Shown here piece by piece: positions 52,617-62,555 of a stretch of 64,000 nt of DNA; the first letter of the stretch is position 1, and every line of letters begins with the position of its first letter. Source of the stretch: Aquisphaera giovannonii. GTDB taxonomy: Bacteria; Planctomycetota; Planctomycetia; Isosphaerales; Isosphaeraceae. The translations under genes were made by a program, and so were the position numbers. The notes below the pieces were generated by a model. That model searched no databases. It worked only from the letters and a program-made list of their open reading frames with translations, and was not told the origin of the DNA. The stretch covers positions 1,674,001 to 1,738,000 of the forward strand of contig NZ_CP042997.1 in assembly GCF_008087625.1 (NCBI RefSeq), written 5' to 3'.

Positions 52617-55192
52617 GGCCTCTCCGCGACGCCCCCCCGCTCGACGGCCCGCTTCACCAGCAGGTACGGCGGCCTGCGGAGCACGTTGAACCGCGCGGCC
52701 GCCCCGAGATACTCGGCCCGCTTCGCGGGGAAACGCGTGGCGAGGTCGCACAGGAGCAGGGCCTTGTTGTCCACGTCGGTGCTGTTCCGCAGGACGTCGG
52801 CGATCGCCGGCGGGGCGGTCGCGTCCAGGATCCGCGCTTCGTTCTCCTGCAGCGTCCCCAGGGAGCCCATCGCCTTGAGGGCGCGCCCGCGCATCTCCGC
52901 GGCCTCCTTCCCGGCCCCCTCGAGTCCCAGCTCGACGCAGGCGGCCATCGCCAGCCAGGGATTCTGCCAGAGCCTCTGGAACGAGGGGTTCGAGGCCGCC
53001 TCCCTGCCCTTGCCGGCGGCCAGGGACGCCTGCAGGCCGATGGGGCTGGCGGCCACCTCCGGGGAGCGGCCCGCCGCCTCCAGGGCCTTCTCGGGATGGC
53101 CCGCCTGGTACTCCGCGAGCGCCCGGACCGTCGGGACGAGGCCCGCCTGCGACACGGCCTGGGCGGGAAGGCGCGCGATCCACGCCTGCAGCTCCGGGCC
53201 GATCCGATCCGCCTCGCCGGAGGCGGCCAGGGCGTCGAAGAGCCGGGACAGGATGGCGAAGTTCATCGGCTCGGCCGCCAGGGCGGAGCGATACTCGGCG
53301 ACGAGCGCCTTGGCCTCGCCGCGGCCCAGGCGGGCGACGTGGAAGGCGTCGCGGAAGGTGTCCTCCGGGATCCCGAGCTCCCTGGCCTTGCGGATGCCGT
53401 CCAGGCCCTCGTCCCATCGGCCCTCGGAGACGGCCTGCATCCCGAGGGCGAACCAGGACCAGGGGAACTTCGGGTCGGCCTTCAAGGCTCGCCTGAAATG
53501 CGCCTCCCGGCGTGCGATGTCCGGGTCGATCCGGCCTCGCAGGTAGATCAGGCCGGCGTCCTCGGGATCCGCGGCCAGGGCCGCGTCGTAGCGGGCGATC
53601 AGCTCCTTGCCGCGGCCCGACGCCTCGGCCGCCGCCTGGTACGCGCGGTGCCAGAAGACGTCGACGGGCCGGCGGTCGAGCCCGGACTCCAGGAACGCAT
53701 CCACCCGCGCCACCTCGCCGGCGGCCGCCTGCTGGACGTACTCCTGGAGCAGCTCATGGTCCTCGGGATGGGCGCGGAGCTGGGCCTCGGCGTAGCTCAT
53801 GGCGTCGGCCCGGTCCCCCCGGGCCAGGAGGGTGGCGAAGAGCTGCGAGGCCGGATCCCGGAGCCAGGTCAGGACCTGCCGGGTCGCGACCGCGGACCGG
53901 CTGCCGACCTCCACCGACTGCGGGGGGGCCTCGAAGGGGTGGTCCACGTGCGGGATGACGAGCACGGGCTTGCCGGCGACCAGCCGGTGGTCGCTCGGGC
54001 GTGGGTCGCTCGCGTAGTACACGGTCGCCTCGTCCAGGACCGCCGCGCCCCCCGCGTTGACCACCCAGGCGGGCTTCTTGAACCAGCGGTCGAGGAACCC
54101 CGAGGTCATGTCCAGCTCGACCGTCTCCCGGATCGGGCCGGTGATCTCGACCCGGTGGCGGCCCTCCCGGGTTGTGAGCTTGCCCAGCCCGTCCACGGTG
54201 GCCGGCGGCCCGCCGTCGATGCTCACCCGGATCGGCGCGCCGATCGCGTCCACGACGTAGAGGGTGCGGTTGCGGCGGATGTACTCGTTGCTGGCGAGGA
54301 GCCCGGCCAGGAGGAGCCCGCCGACGAGCCCCGCCCAGAAGACCCGGCGGACCCAGGCCGGGTGCGGGGAGTCCGCCCCCTTGAAGAGCCCGCGGACGGA
54401 TCCCTCGACGGGGGGCAGGATCGAGGCCGCCGCGCCGAGCGCCTTCTCCGACTTCTTCACGAAGGCCCGGAAGGTGTGCTGCTGCCCGGCGGCCGGGATC
54501 TCCCGGAGCAGGTGCGCGGCGATCTCCAGCGCCTCGGCGTGCCGGCCGGCGTTCTGATAGTAGGAAGAGAGGACGTCGATGGGCCCGAGCGGGTGCTGCT
54601 GGCCGGCGCCGGGGACCTCGAGGAAGTCCAGCAGCGTGCGGGCCCCGTCCAGGTCGCCCTGCGCCATCATCCTTCGCGCGACCCCGACGCGGGCGGCGGG
54701 CAGGTCGGGGTCGATCTCCAGGGCCCTCTCGAAGAGCGGCGTCGCGCCGTGGAAATTCGAGAACTGCTCGAGCTGCTCCCCGAGCCCCGCGTGCAGGCCG
54801 GCGTGCTCGGGGAACTGCTCGATGGCGGCCCGGCGGAATGCGTCGGCCTCCTCGAACTCGCGGAAGCCCATGAGGCTGGCGTGCGCGAGCAGGGCATTCT
54901 CGGGCGACGGGGACCGGCGGTATTCGTCCATGCTCCCGGAGACCTGGAGCTGCTTGTTCGCCTCGTACTTGTCGGCGTCCGCCACGAAGTGCCGCCGGCA
55001 CCGCGGGCATTCGTCCATGATCCGCTTCCGGCCGAGCGGGATGACCGGGATGAAGACGATCACGAACCAGAGCCTCGTGTAGTACGAGGCGAGGGTCCCG
55101 TACTGCTTGCAGGACTGGCAGACCGCGTCCCGCCGGGACACGTTCCGCTTGCCGTAATAGTGCGTGCCGATCCCGTTGACCGTCGTGGGCAT
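52613..55192 (-). CDS. Zn-ribbon, single-pass membrane TPR protein
   Basis: 859 residues. An N-terminal zinc ribbon has CQSCKQYG and CPRCRRHF (about 24-67), with a hydrophobic hairpin WFVIVFIPVIPLG between. TPR repeats occupy about 90-270. A membrane helix follows near 300 (VFWAGLVGGLLLAGLLAS), then a PEGA-like beta part (VVDAIGAPIRVSIDGGPPA), then more TPRs to the end. The protein looks like a scaffold. Its coupling to an M48 peptidase suggests it delivers substrates to or regulates that enzyme. ATG at 55192 (MPTTVNGIG) has GGGGGGA upstream. Confidence 0.8.
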   Translation of the reverse strand: MPTTVNGIGTHYYGKRNVSRRDAVCQSCKQYGTLASYYTRLWFVIVFIPVIPLGRKRIMDECPRCRRHFVADADKYEANKQLQVSGSMDEYRRSPSPENALLAHASLMGFREFEEADAFRRAAIEQFPEHAGLHAGLGEQLEQFSNFHGATPLFERALEIDPDLPAARVGVARRMMAQGDLDGARTLLDFLEVPGAGQQHPLGPIDVLSSYYQNAGRHAEALEIAAHLLREIPAAGQQHTFRAFVKKSEKALGAAASILPPVEGSVRGLFKGADSPHPAWVRRVFWAGLVGGLLLAGLLASNEYIRRNRTLYVVDAIGAPIRVSIDGGPPATVDGLGKLTTREGRHRVEITGPIRETVELDMTSGFLDRWFKKPAWVVNAGGAAVLDEATVYYASDPRPSDHRLVAGKPVLVIPHVDHPFEAPPQSVEVGSRSAVATRQVLTWLRDPASQLFATLLARGDRADAMSYAEAQLRAHPEDHELLQEYVQQAAAGEVARVDAFLESGLDRRPVDVFWHRAYQAAAEASGRGKELIARYDAALAADPEDAGLIYLRGRIDPDIARREAHFRRALKADPKFPWSWFALGMQAVSEGRWDEGLDGIRKARELGIPEDTFRDAFHVARLGRGEAKALVAEYRSALAAEPMNFAILSRLFDALAASGEADRIGPELQAWIARLPAQAVSQAGLVPTVRALAEYQAGHPEKALEAAGRSPEVAASPIGLQASLAAGKGREAASNPSFQRLWQNPWLAMAACVELGLEGAGKEAAEMRGRALKAMGSLGTLQENEARILDATAPPAIADVLRNSTDVDNKALLLCDLATRFPAKRAEYLGAAARFNVLRRPPYLLVKRAVERGGVAERP

Positions 55193-55787
55193 CGAGCTGT
55201 CCCCCCGGCCTCGTCGCTGCTGGTCTCGGATTGTGGCGAGCCGCTTCGGTCGGCCGCGCGGTCGAGCCCCGGCCGGGGCTCGGCACGACTCGGAATATAG
55301 CATCAACGGATGGTGGCGGTCGATTCCCCAACGAGGGGCGGGACACCCCGATCCCGGGCCGATGGTCGCGGCCTCAACGGTCCTGGAGCGGGCGGGGCCG
55401 GCGAGCGGGGATGCGTCGGATTCCCCGGCCCGGTATGGGCGAGGCCGGAGGGCGGGACGCGGCTCCCCGCCTCGGGGGGCCGGCCCGACCGGCAACCTAC
55501 GGACCTTCGGCGGTACGTCAAGAAGGTGATCGGCGGCAACGGTACCCGGCCTGGCTCGGAAGGCGACGTAGCCCGGAGAAAGGAGTTGCTTTAAGGTGAA
55601 ATAGCGGGCCGATGCGTCGGGGAACCGACGATTTCCGACGATTCGTGCAATGCTTCGGGGCCCCGACTCCCATCATCCTGCGGAAGGCGGCGCCAGCCTC
55701 GGGATGCGAGACCGGGGCTCCGATCGGGATCGGGCTGCCCGGGTGGCGGACCGCGGGGTCGAGTCGGGGGACACGCGAGGAGCGGCC
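55193..55787. other. Divergent intergenic region upstream of the ECF sigma gene
   Basis: 595 bases with no supported gene. AT-rich patches at 55295-55310 and 55560-55640 are the likeliest promoter sites. I see no repeat or strong hairpin. Confidence 0.5.
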
Positions 55788-56339
55788 ATGAGCGAAGTTA
55801 CCGAGATCCTGGCAGCCATCGATGGCGGCGACGCCTGCGCCGCCGATCGGCTCCTGCCCCTGGTCTACGACCAGCTCCGCGAGCTCGCCGCCCGTCGCCT
55901 GTCGCAGGAGGGCCCCGGGCAGACGTTGCAGGCGACCGCGCTGGTCCACGAGGCGTACCTGCGGATGGTCCAGCCGGGCGAGGGCCGCATTTACAAGGAC
56001 AAAGGCCATTTCCTCGCCGCGGCGGCCGTCGCCATGCGGCGAATCCTGGTCGACAGGGCCCGGCGGAAGAGGACCCGCAAGCACGGCGGAGGCCTGGACC
56101 GGCAGCCTCTCGACCTCGTCGCGGCCCCGGAGCCGGACGAGGAGTTGCTCGCGCTCGACGAGGCCCTGCGGCGGCTGGCCGAGAAGGATCCGCAGAAGGC
56201 CCGGCTGGTCGAGCTTCGGTACTTCGCCGGGCTGACCGGGGAACAGGCCGCCGAGGCCCTGGGCATCTCGCCGACCACCGCCGACCGCCACTGGGCGTAC
56301 GCCCGCGCCTGGCTCCAGGCCGAGGTCCGCGGCCGCTGA
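55788..56339 (+). CDS. ECF sigma factor, planctomycete kinase-associated type
   Basis: 183 residues. Region 2 (ADRLLPLVYDQLRELAARRL, then TALVHEAYLRM) and region 4 (LRYFAGLTGEQAAEALGISPTTADRHWAYARAWL) fit the TIGR02999-like branch that lies beside Ser/Thr kinase genes. GAGGAG precedes the start. The kinase gene begins 101 bases later, so the sigma factor probably answers to, or drives, the kinase operon. Confidence 0.93.
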   Translation: MSEVTEILAAIDGGDACAADRLLPLVYDQLRELAARRLSQEGPGQTLQATALVHEAYLRMVQPGEGRIYKDKGHFLAAAAVAMRRILVDRARRKRTRKHGGGLDRQPLDLVAAPEPDEELLALDEALRRLAEKDPQKARLVELRYFAGLTGEQAAEALGISPTTADRHWAYARAWLQAEVRGR

Positions 56340-56440
56340 GGCGTGTGCCCCGGGGAATTTTCCGACTCGCGGCGGTGCTCCCCCGCCTCGATTCTCGCTT
56401 AGGAGGCGGAGGCCGTTGCGGCGCGGCCCGGAGGGACCCC

Positions 56441-59400
56441 ATGACCGAATCGACGCTCTTCGAACTCGCCCTGCGGAAGCCGGCCCGTGAGCGGGCCGCC
56501 TTCCTCGACGAGGCCTGCGCAGGCGACGCCGAGCTCCGCCGGCGCCTGGACGTCCTGTTGCAGGCCCACGACAACCCGGGGGGCTTCCTGGAGGGCCCGG
56601 CCGCGGGCCTCGGGGAGACGGCCGAGGCGTCCGCGGCGGCAGGCGTCGCGGAGGCACGCGCGCTGCCCCCGGCGGAGGAAGTCGGCGGCCGGATCGGGCC
56701 CTACCGCCTGCTCCAGGCGATCGGCGAGGGGGGCATGGGGTCGGTCTTCATGGCCGAGCAGACCGCCCCGGTGAAGCGGCTCGTGGCGTTGAAGGTCATC
56801 AAGGCGGGCATGGACAGCCGCCAGGTGCTCGCCCGCTTCGAGGCCGAGCGCCAGGCCCTGGCACTCATGGATCACCCCAACATCGCCCGGGTCCTCGACG
56901 CCGGGGCCACCGAGCACGGCCGGCCCTACTTCGTCATGGAGTTGGTCCGGGGCGTCCCGATCACGAGCTTCTGCGACGACCGGCGTCTCACCCCTCGCGA
57001 GCGGCTGGAGCTGTTCATCCCCGTCTGCCAGGCGGTGCAGCACGCCCACCAGAAGGGCGTGATCCACCGCGACATCAAGCCGTCCAACGTGCTGGTCGCC
57101 CTGTACGACGACCGGCCGGTCCCCAAGGTGATCGACTTCGGCGTGGCGAAGGCGGCCGGCGTCAGGCTGTCCGACCAGACGCTCTACACCGAGTTCGGGG
57201 CCATCATCGGCACGCTCCAGTACATGAGCCCCGAGCAGGCGCAGCTCAACCAACTCGACATCGACACCCGGTCGGACGTCTACAGCCTGGGCGTCCTGCT
57301 CTACGAGCTCTTGACCGGGACCACGCCGCTGGAGCGCGGTACACTCGGCCAGGCGGCCCTCCTGGACGTCCTGCGGCTGATCCGTGAGGCCGATACGCCC
57401 CGGCCCAGCGCGCGGCTCTCGACGGCCGCCGGCCTGCCGTCTATCGCCGCCGCGAGGGGCGTCGAGCCGAGGAGGCTGAGCGGGCTCGTCCGCGGCGACC
57501 TCGACTGGGTCGTGATGAGGGCCCTGGAGAAGGACCGCTCGCGGCGTTACGAGACGGCCAACGCCCTGGCGCGCGACCTCCAGCGCCACCTGGAGGGGGC
57601 CGTCGTGGAGGCCTGCCCCCCCACCCCGGCCTACCGCCTGCGACGATTCGCCCGCCGCCACCGCGCCGGGCTTGCCGTCGGCGCCGCCATCGCCGCCACC
57701 CTGATCGTCGCCACCGCGGTGAGCGTCTGGCAGGCCCTCCGCGCCACCCGGGCCGAGCGGGATGCGCTTCAGGCGGCCAGGATCCAGGCCCTGACCAACG
57801 AGTTCTTCCTGGGCGACCTCCTGGACCGGGCCGGCGCCCAGGGGCAGTCGCTGGCGGGCCTGAAGCCGGACCCGGACATCAAGGTGCGAACCCTGGTGGA
57901 CCGCGCCGCGGCCCGGATCGACGGCCGGTTCGAAGGCCAGCCGCTGCTCGAGGCCGAGGTCCGCCGCACGATCGGCAACGCGTACCGGGCCATCGGGATG
58001 CCCGAGCGCGGCCGGGAGCAGCTCGAGAAGGCGTACGAGCTCGGCCGCATCCGCCTGGGCGAGGATGCCCCCTCGATCGTCCATATGTCCATCGACCTTG
58101 CCGTCGCGGAGGTGGGCTGCGGGCTCCGCGATCGGGCGGCCGAGCGGCTCCGGCGGGCGATCGACGGCCTCGCCCGGGACGACGACCCGCGGTGCCATCA
58201 CGCCGTCACGGCGCTGGACCAACTGGGGGTCGCCCTCGACGGCCTCGGCCGCCTGGACGAGGCCGACGTCGCGAGCCGTCGCGCCCTCGACCTGGCCGGG
58301 CGTTACCCCGGGCTCTCCCCGGGCGGGCGCCTCAGCCTGAGCAACAACCGGGCCATCGTCCTCATGCACCGGGGCTCCGAGGCCGAGGCCGAGGCCCTCC
58401 TCGAGGGCGCGGTCCGCGAGGCCGCCGCCGCGGTGGGCGAGGACCACCCGATGCTGCCCAACTTCCTGATCAACCTGGGAGTGCTCCGCAACGCGCGGGG
58501 CGATCACCGCGGGGCCGAGCGGGACCTCGCGAAGGCGGTGGAGGCCGGCCGCAGGATCCGCGGCGACCGTCACCCCATCACCCTGGCCGCCCGCCGCAAC
58601 CTGGGGCTCTGCCTCATGGGGCTGGGCCGACGCGGCGAGGCCGAGGCGACTCTCCGGTCGGCGCTCGAGGACTCCCGAGCATCCCTGGGGGCCGAGGACC
58701 CGGCGACGATCGCCGCGACCGTGGACCTGGCCGAGGCCCTCGCGAGGAACCCGGGTCGTGCGAAGGACGCCGAATCCCTCGCCCGCTCGGTGGTCGAGGC
58801 CTCCCGGCGGATCGGCCCCGAGCTCGAGGACCGGGTCCTCGCCACGCTCGGGGTCGCGCTCATCAAGCAGGGGCGATTCCCCGAGGCCGAGGCGACGCTC
58901 GCGCGCGCGGTCGCCTCCTACGAACGCGGCCCGTCGCCGGGCCGGCGCGTCGTGATCCGCCTGAAGCTCTTCCTGAGCGAGTCCATCGCCGGGCAGGGGC
59001 GCCACGCCGAGGCGATCGCGATCCAGCGGGGCCTGCTGCGGCAGTGCGAGGCAGCCTTCGGCCCGGGCGACGCCCTGACCTTCGACATCCTGCTCGACCT
59101 GATCGGCTACCTGCGGGTCGTCGGAGGCGAGGACGAGGCCCTCGCCCTCTCCCCTCGCGCCATCGCGATGGGCGAGGCCCTGGGCGGCGCGGAGGCGACG
59201 CGGACCCTGCCCTTCCGGCAGAACTACGGGGCCCTCCTCCACGTCCGCGGCCGGTTCGAGGAGGCCGAGGCGATCTACCGGGGGGTGCTCGACCAGGCGT
59301 CGCGCTTGCTCGGGCCCGACGACATCAACACCCTGCAGATCACGGCCAACCTCGGCGAGCTGTACCGCGACTGGGGCCGCCCCGGGCAGGCCGTGCCGCT

Positions 59401-59959
59401 GCTGACCAGGGCCCTGGAGGCGACCCTCCGCGTCTTCGGCCCGGACCACTGGCACGCGGCCTGGGTGACCTGGAAGCTCGCCGAGTTGGAGCGAGACCGC
59501 GGCCGCCCCGCCGAGGCCGAGCCGATGTTCCGGCGGGCCATCGACCGCTACGCGCAGATCCAGGGCCCCGACGGCCTCGAGCTGGCCGCGCTGCGGGCCG
59601 ACCTGGCCATGAACCACCTGCAGAAGGGGGAGCCGGCGGCGGCCGAGCCGCTGCTCCGCCAGGCGCTGGCGGTGTACGAGAAGAGCCTGCCGGACGACTG
59701 GAGGCGTTACGAGACCCTCGGCCTGCTCGGCCAGGCCCTCGCCCTGCAGGGCCGGTTCGCCCAGGCCGAGCCGCTGGTCCTGGCCGGCTACGAAGGCATG
59801 GAGGCCCGTCGTGACCGCGTGACGGTGGACGCCTGGCCTCGACGCCCCCAGGCCGGCCGGCGTGTCCGGGTGCTGTACGAGCGCTGGGGCAAGGCCGAGA
59901 AGGTCGATGAGTGGGATGCCCGATTGAATCTCGAACGGGAAACGAAGGAGGGCCGATGA
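56441..59959 (+). CDS. Transmembrane Ser/Thr protein kinase with TPR repeats
   Basis: 1172 residues. A short N-terminal helical lead (ERAAFLDEACAGDAELRRRL) recalls sequences near ECF-linked kinases. The kinase domain shows GEGGMG (95-100), VALK (Lys118), HRDIKPSN (209-216) and DFG (232-234). A membrane helix lies at about 408-430. From about 480 to 1150 many TPRs of the kinesin light-chain kind follow, probably outside the membrane. It should phosphorylate cytosolic targets, possibly the ECF factor. Its stop overlaps the next start (ATGA at 59956-59959). Confidence 0.94.
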   Translation: MTESTLFELALRKPARERAAFLDEACAGDAELRRRLDVLLQAHDNPGGFLEGPAAGLGETAEASAAAGVAEARALPPAEEVGGRIGPYRLLQAIGEGGMGSVFMAEQTAPVKRLVALKVIKAGMDSRQVLARFEAERQALALMDHPNIARVLDAGATEHGRPYFVMELVRGVPITSFCDDRRLTPRERLELFIPVCQAVQHAHQKGVIHRDIKPSNVLVALYDDRPVPKVIDFGVAKAAGVRLSDQTLYTEFGAIIGTLQYMSPEQAQLNQLDIDTRSDVYSLGVLLYELLTGTTPLERGTLGQAALLDVLRLIREADTPRPSARLSTAAGLPSIAAARGVEPRRLSGLVRGDLDWVVMRALEKDRSRRYETANALARDLQRHLEGAVVEACPPTPAYRLRRFARRHRAGLAVGAAIAATLIVATAVSVWQALRATRAERDALQAARIQALTNEFFLGDLLDRAGAQGQSLAGLKPDPDIKVRTLVDRAAARIDGRFEGQPLLEAEVRRTIGNAYRAIGMPERGREQLEKAYELGRIRLGEDAPSIVHMSIDLAVAEVGCGLRDRAAERLRRAIDGLARDDDPRCHHAVTALDQLGVALDGLGRLDEADVASRRALDLAGRYPGLSPGGRLSLSNNRAIVLMHRGSEAEAEALLEGAVREAAAAVGEDHPMLPNFLINLGVLRNARGDHRGAERDLAKAVEAGRRIRGDRHPITLAARRNLGLCLMGLGRRGEAEATLRSALEDSRASLGAEDPATIAATVDLAEALARNPGRAKDAESLARSVVEASRRIGPELEDRVLATLGVALIKQGRFPEAEATLARAVASYERGPSPGRRVVIRLKLFLSESIAGQGRHAEAIAIQRGLLRQCEAAFGPGDALTFDILLDLIGYLRVVGGEDEALALSPRAIAMGEALGGAEATRTLPFRQNYGALLHVRGRFEEAEAIYRGVLDQASRLLGPDDINTLQITANLGELYRDWGRPGQAVPLLTRALEATLRVFGPDHWHAAWVTWKLAELERDRGRPAEAEPMFRRAIDRYAQIQGPDGLELAALRADLAMNHLQKGEPAAAEPLLRQALAVYEKSLPDDWRRYETLGLLGQALALQGRFAQAEPLVLAGYEGMEARRDRVTVDAWPRRPQAGRRVRVLYERWGKAEKVDEWDARLNLERETKEGR

Positions 59960-60693
59960 ACGACGCTTCGAGGAAGAGATCCTGGCTGATCGCGACCGTC
60001 CTGCTCGCCGCACCGGCCGCCTGGCCGGCGACGGCGGTGGCCGGCTATGCGGTCGACATGAGTTATACCGCGGAGGTCACCGCGGTCGACGACCCCTTCG
60101 GGGTCTTCGGGGCCGTCGCCCCGGGCGACGCGATCGCGGGGATCCTACGGTACGCCGGCGACGCCATGCCGGGCTTCGCCCCCTCCCTCCACTACTTCCC
60201 GGTCACTGCCGGAGGCGGGACGCTCATGACGGTCGGCCTGGGTGGCATCGAGGTCGCCTCGCCCAGCCGCCTCAACGTGACGGCGTACGACCAGCCCGAG
60301 CCCGGCTACCAATTCCAGTTTGCCTCCCTGGACACCTCGATGCTGAACTCGCCCGGCCCCGGCTACGAGTTCGATTATCTGGAGGCTGCCATCCTCCTGC
60401 GGGGGACGAACCTCGCGCCGTACGGGTATCCGGATCCGCCGTCGGCCCTGCTCCCCCTGGCGGCGTACGATGTCGCCGCCGCGGGGTGGCTGAGCGTCGG
60501 CCTCTTCGACGAGGACTTCAATTTCTACGAGGCGCGGGTCGACTTCCGGCTGACGTCCCTGCAATCCGTCCCCGAGCCGTCGTCCGTGCTGCTCCTGGGG
60601 GCCTCGTGCTCGCCGATCCTGGCCTGGGCCCTTGGCAGGCGATCCCGACTCCGGCCCGCGTCGGCCTCGTCGAGCCGGCCGCGGCGAGGTTGA
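59956..60693 (+). CDS. PEP-CTERM exosortase-substrate protein
   Basis: 245 residues. A signal peptide (to AVAGY) and a beta-rich middle (VDMSYTAEVTAVDDPFGVFG) are followed by VPEPSSVLLLG, a hydrophobic stretch and an Arg-rich tail, the PEP-CTERM sorting signal. It should be processed by an exosortase and surface-displayed or released. It is coupled to the kinase gene by a 4-base overlap, so the two probably work in one response. Confidence 0.87.
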   Translation: MNDASRKRSWLIATVLLAAPAAWPATAVAGYAVDMSYTAEVTAVDDPFGVFGAVAPGDAIAGILRYAGDAMPGFAPSLHYFPVTAGGGTLMTVGLGGIEVASPSRLNVTAYDQPEPGYQFQFASLDTSMLNSPGPGYEFDYLEAAILLRGTNLAPYGYPDPPSALLPLAAYDVAAAGWLSVGLFDEDFNFYEARVDFRLTSLQSVPEPSSVLLLGASCSPILAWALGRRSRLRPASASSSRPRRG

Positions 60694-61007
60694 TTGCCGA
60701 AACCACGACGCATGAGCCCGGCTGGCGGCGGGACTCGAGGGGTCCTCCGGCGGTCGCACCGATTCGCGGCCTTGCGCCAGCTTCGACCCGAGGACGATCC
60801 CGCCGGGGTCGGAGCGAAGGGGGGTGATCCCGGGGACCCGAGCCGGGCTCCGCCGGATCGATGGCCGATGGAGCGATGGCCCGGGGGGCCCGGGGCCGGG
60901 TATGATCGACGCGGCCGGGCGCCGGCCCATCCACCTGGGCGCCAGGGCGCGTGGTGCGGCCCACGCCGCGGCCCGGCGACCGGGCCCACCTGGCACGGCA
61001 GTCCCTC
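60694..61007. other. Intergenic region before the glycosyltransferase
   Basis: 314 bases with no supported gene and no clear signal. Confidence 0.45.
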
Positions 61008-62555
61008 ATGAGTCGATCCCTCGACGATCCGATGGCCGGGACGATCCCCCCGGAGCTGCCCTTCGCACGCCATCGTGCCTGGTATGCGGCGCTCTCGCTG
61101 TCGCTGGTCGTCGGCGCACTCTTCCGCGGCTGGGACCTCGGCCTGCTCAGCTTCTGGTACGACGAGGTCGTGACGATGCGGCTGGCGAGGGCGCCGTCGC
61201 CCGGGGCTCTGCTCGACCTGCTCTCCCGGATCGACGCCACGAGGGCCCCGCTGCACCCGCTGCTCCTCCAGGGCTGGCTCCGGATCTTCGGCGACGGCGA
61301 GGCCGCCGGCCGGTCGCTGAGCGCGGCGTGCGGGGTCGCGACGATCGGGCTCGTCGGGCTGATCGGGCGGCGGGCGTTCGACGGGCCGACCGGCCTGCTC
61401 GCCGCCTGGTTCGCCGCGATCTCGCCGCCGCTCGTCGCGTACTCCCGCGAGGCGAGGATGTACGCCCTGCTGGTCCTCCTGACGACCGCCTGCTGGTGGC
61501 TCCTGTTCGAGCAGGCGGAGGGGGCCTGGCTGATCCCCCGGGGGCGACGGAAGGTCGCGAGGGCCGGCTACGCGATCGGGCTCGCCGCGATGGTCTACGC
61601 CCACCCGCTGGGGATGCTCATGGCGGCGACGCTCGGGCTGGGATCGCTGATGTTCGCGCGGGCGCTGTTCGGCTCGCCGCGATCCTGGCTGCTCGTGCAT
61701 CTCGCGGGGCTGGCACCCGCGCTGCCCTGGATCCCCCGGTACTTCGACCACCCGCCCGAGTTCCTGACCGGGCCCCTGCCCATCCGCTCGCTGCTGGGCA
61801 CGCCGATCGGCTTCCTCGGCGGGAACTTCGTCGTGCTGGGCGCGATCCTGGCCCTCATCGCGGCGGGGCTGTGGCGACGTCGCGACAGCCCTTTCGTCGG
61901 GGGCCTGGGCGCGGGGCGGTGGGCGTGGCCGGCCTGCCTCGGGCTCTGGCTGGTCGTGCCGCCCCTCCTGCTCTACGGCTATTCGAGGTTACGCAACCCG
62001 GTCTTCGGCCCGTCGCGGTACACCCTCTTCGTCGCGCCGGCGTACCTGGTCCTGGTGGCCCAGGGGCTCGCCGTCCTGCCCAGGGTCCCGCGCATCGCCG
62101 CGGCCCTCTGCGTCTGGTTCCTGGTGCGCCCGGCCCTCCTGCCGCTGCTCCTGGACCCGACCCTGAAGGCCGACTGGCGGGGCTTCGCCGCGACGGTGGC
62201 GGAGCGGCTCGATGAGCGGCCGGCGGGCCGGATCACGGTCGTGGTCACGTCGGCCGACCCGTCGCGGAACGTCGAGGTGGAGACGGCGCGCTATTACCTG
62301 CCGCCGGCCTGCCGGGTGCTGGCGTTCGAGGGGGACACACCGGAGATCCGGCGGGTAGGCGACGGAGGCGAGACGTTCCTCACGGTCGGCGTGAAGGGCG
62401 ACGCTAGCGGGCCCCCGCCGCCCGACCCGCCGGGCGGCCGCTGGGTGCCGGCGCGCGATTTCCCGGGGCTGCGGGTCTATCGGCTGGAGCCCGATCGGCC
62501 GGGCGATCGTCCGCCGGCCCCGGCGGGTCGAGGACCGGGAGCATCAGGTCGCTGA
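61008..62555 (+). CDS. GT39/PMT-like membrane glycosyltransferase
   Basis: 515 residues, about ten hydrophobic segments. SFWYDEVVTMRLAR has the Asp-Glu of GT-C enzymes and VAYSREARMYALL is the PMT signature. A soluble C-terminal part with RITVVVTSADPSRNVEVE and ARDFPGLRVYRLEP follows. It should transfer sugar from a lipid donor at the outer face of the membrane. The start at 61008 is the best of several; no strong ribosome site is present. Its last 152 bases overlap, in opposite direction, the end of the next gene. Confidence 0.83.
   Translation: MSRSLDDPMAGTIPPELPFARHRAWYAALSLSLVVGALFRGWDLGLLSFWYDEVVTMRLARAPSPGALLDLLSRIDATRAPLHPLLLQGWLRIFGDGEAAGRSLSAACGVATIGLVGLIGRRAFDGPTGLLAAWFAAISPPLVAYSREARMYALLVLLTTACWWLLFEQAEGAWLIPRGRRKVARAGYAIGLAAMVYAHPLGMLMAATLGLGSLMFARALFGSPRSWLLVHLAGLAPALPWIPRYFDHPPEFLTGPLPIRSLLGTPIGFLGGNFVVLGAILALIAAGLWRRRDSPFVGGLGAGRWAWPACLGLWLVVPPLLLYGYSRLRNPVFGPSRYTLFVAPAYLVLVAQGLAVLPRVPRIAAALCVWFLVRPALLPLLLDPTLKADWRGFAATVAERLDERPAGRITVVVTSADPSRNVEVETARYYLPPACRVLAFEGDTPEIRRVGDGGETFLTVGVKGDASGPPPPDPPGGRWVPARDFPGLRVYRLEPDRPGDRPPAPAGRGPGASGR

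Noticed and set aside
50526-53546. Plus-strand frame of about 1000 codons
   Set aside because: Antisense of the M48 peptidase and TPR genes; no start signal or domain.
56399-60013. Minus-strand frame of about 1200 codons opposite the kinase gene
   Set aside because: Antisense of the kinase-TPR gene, an effect of high GC and codon bias.
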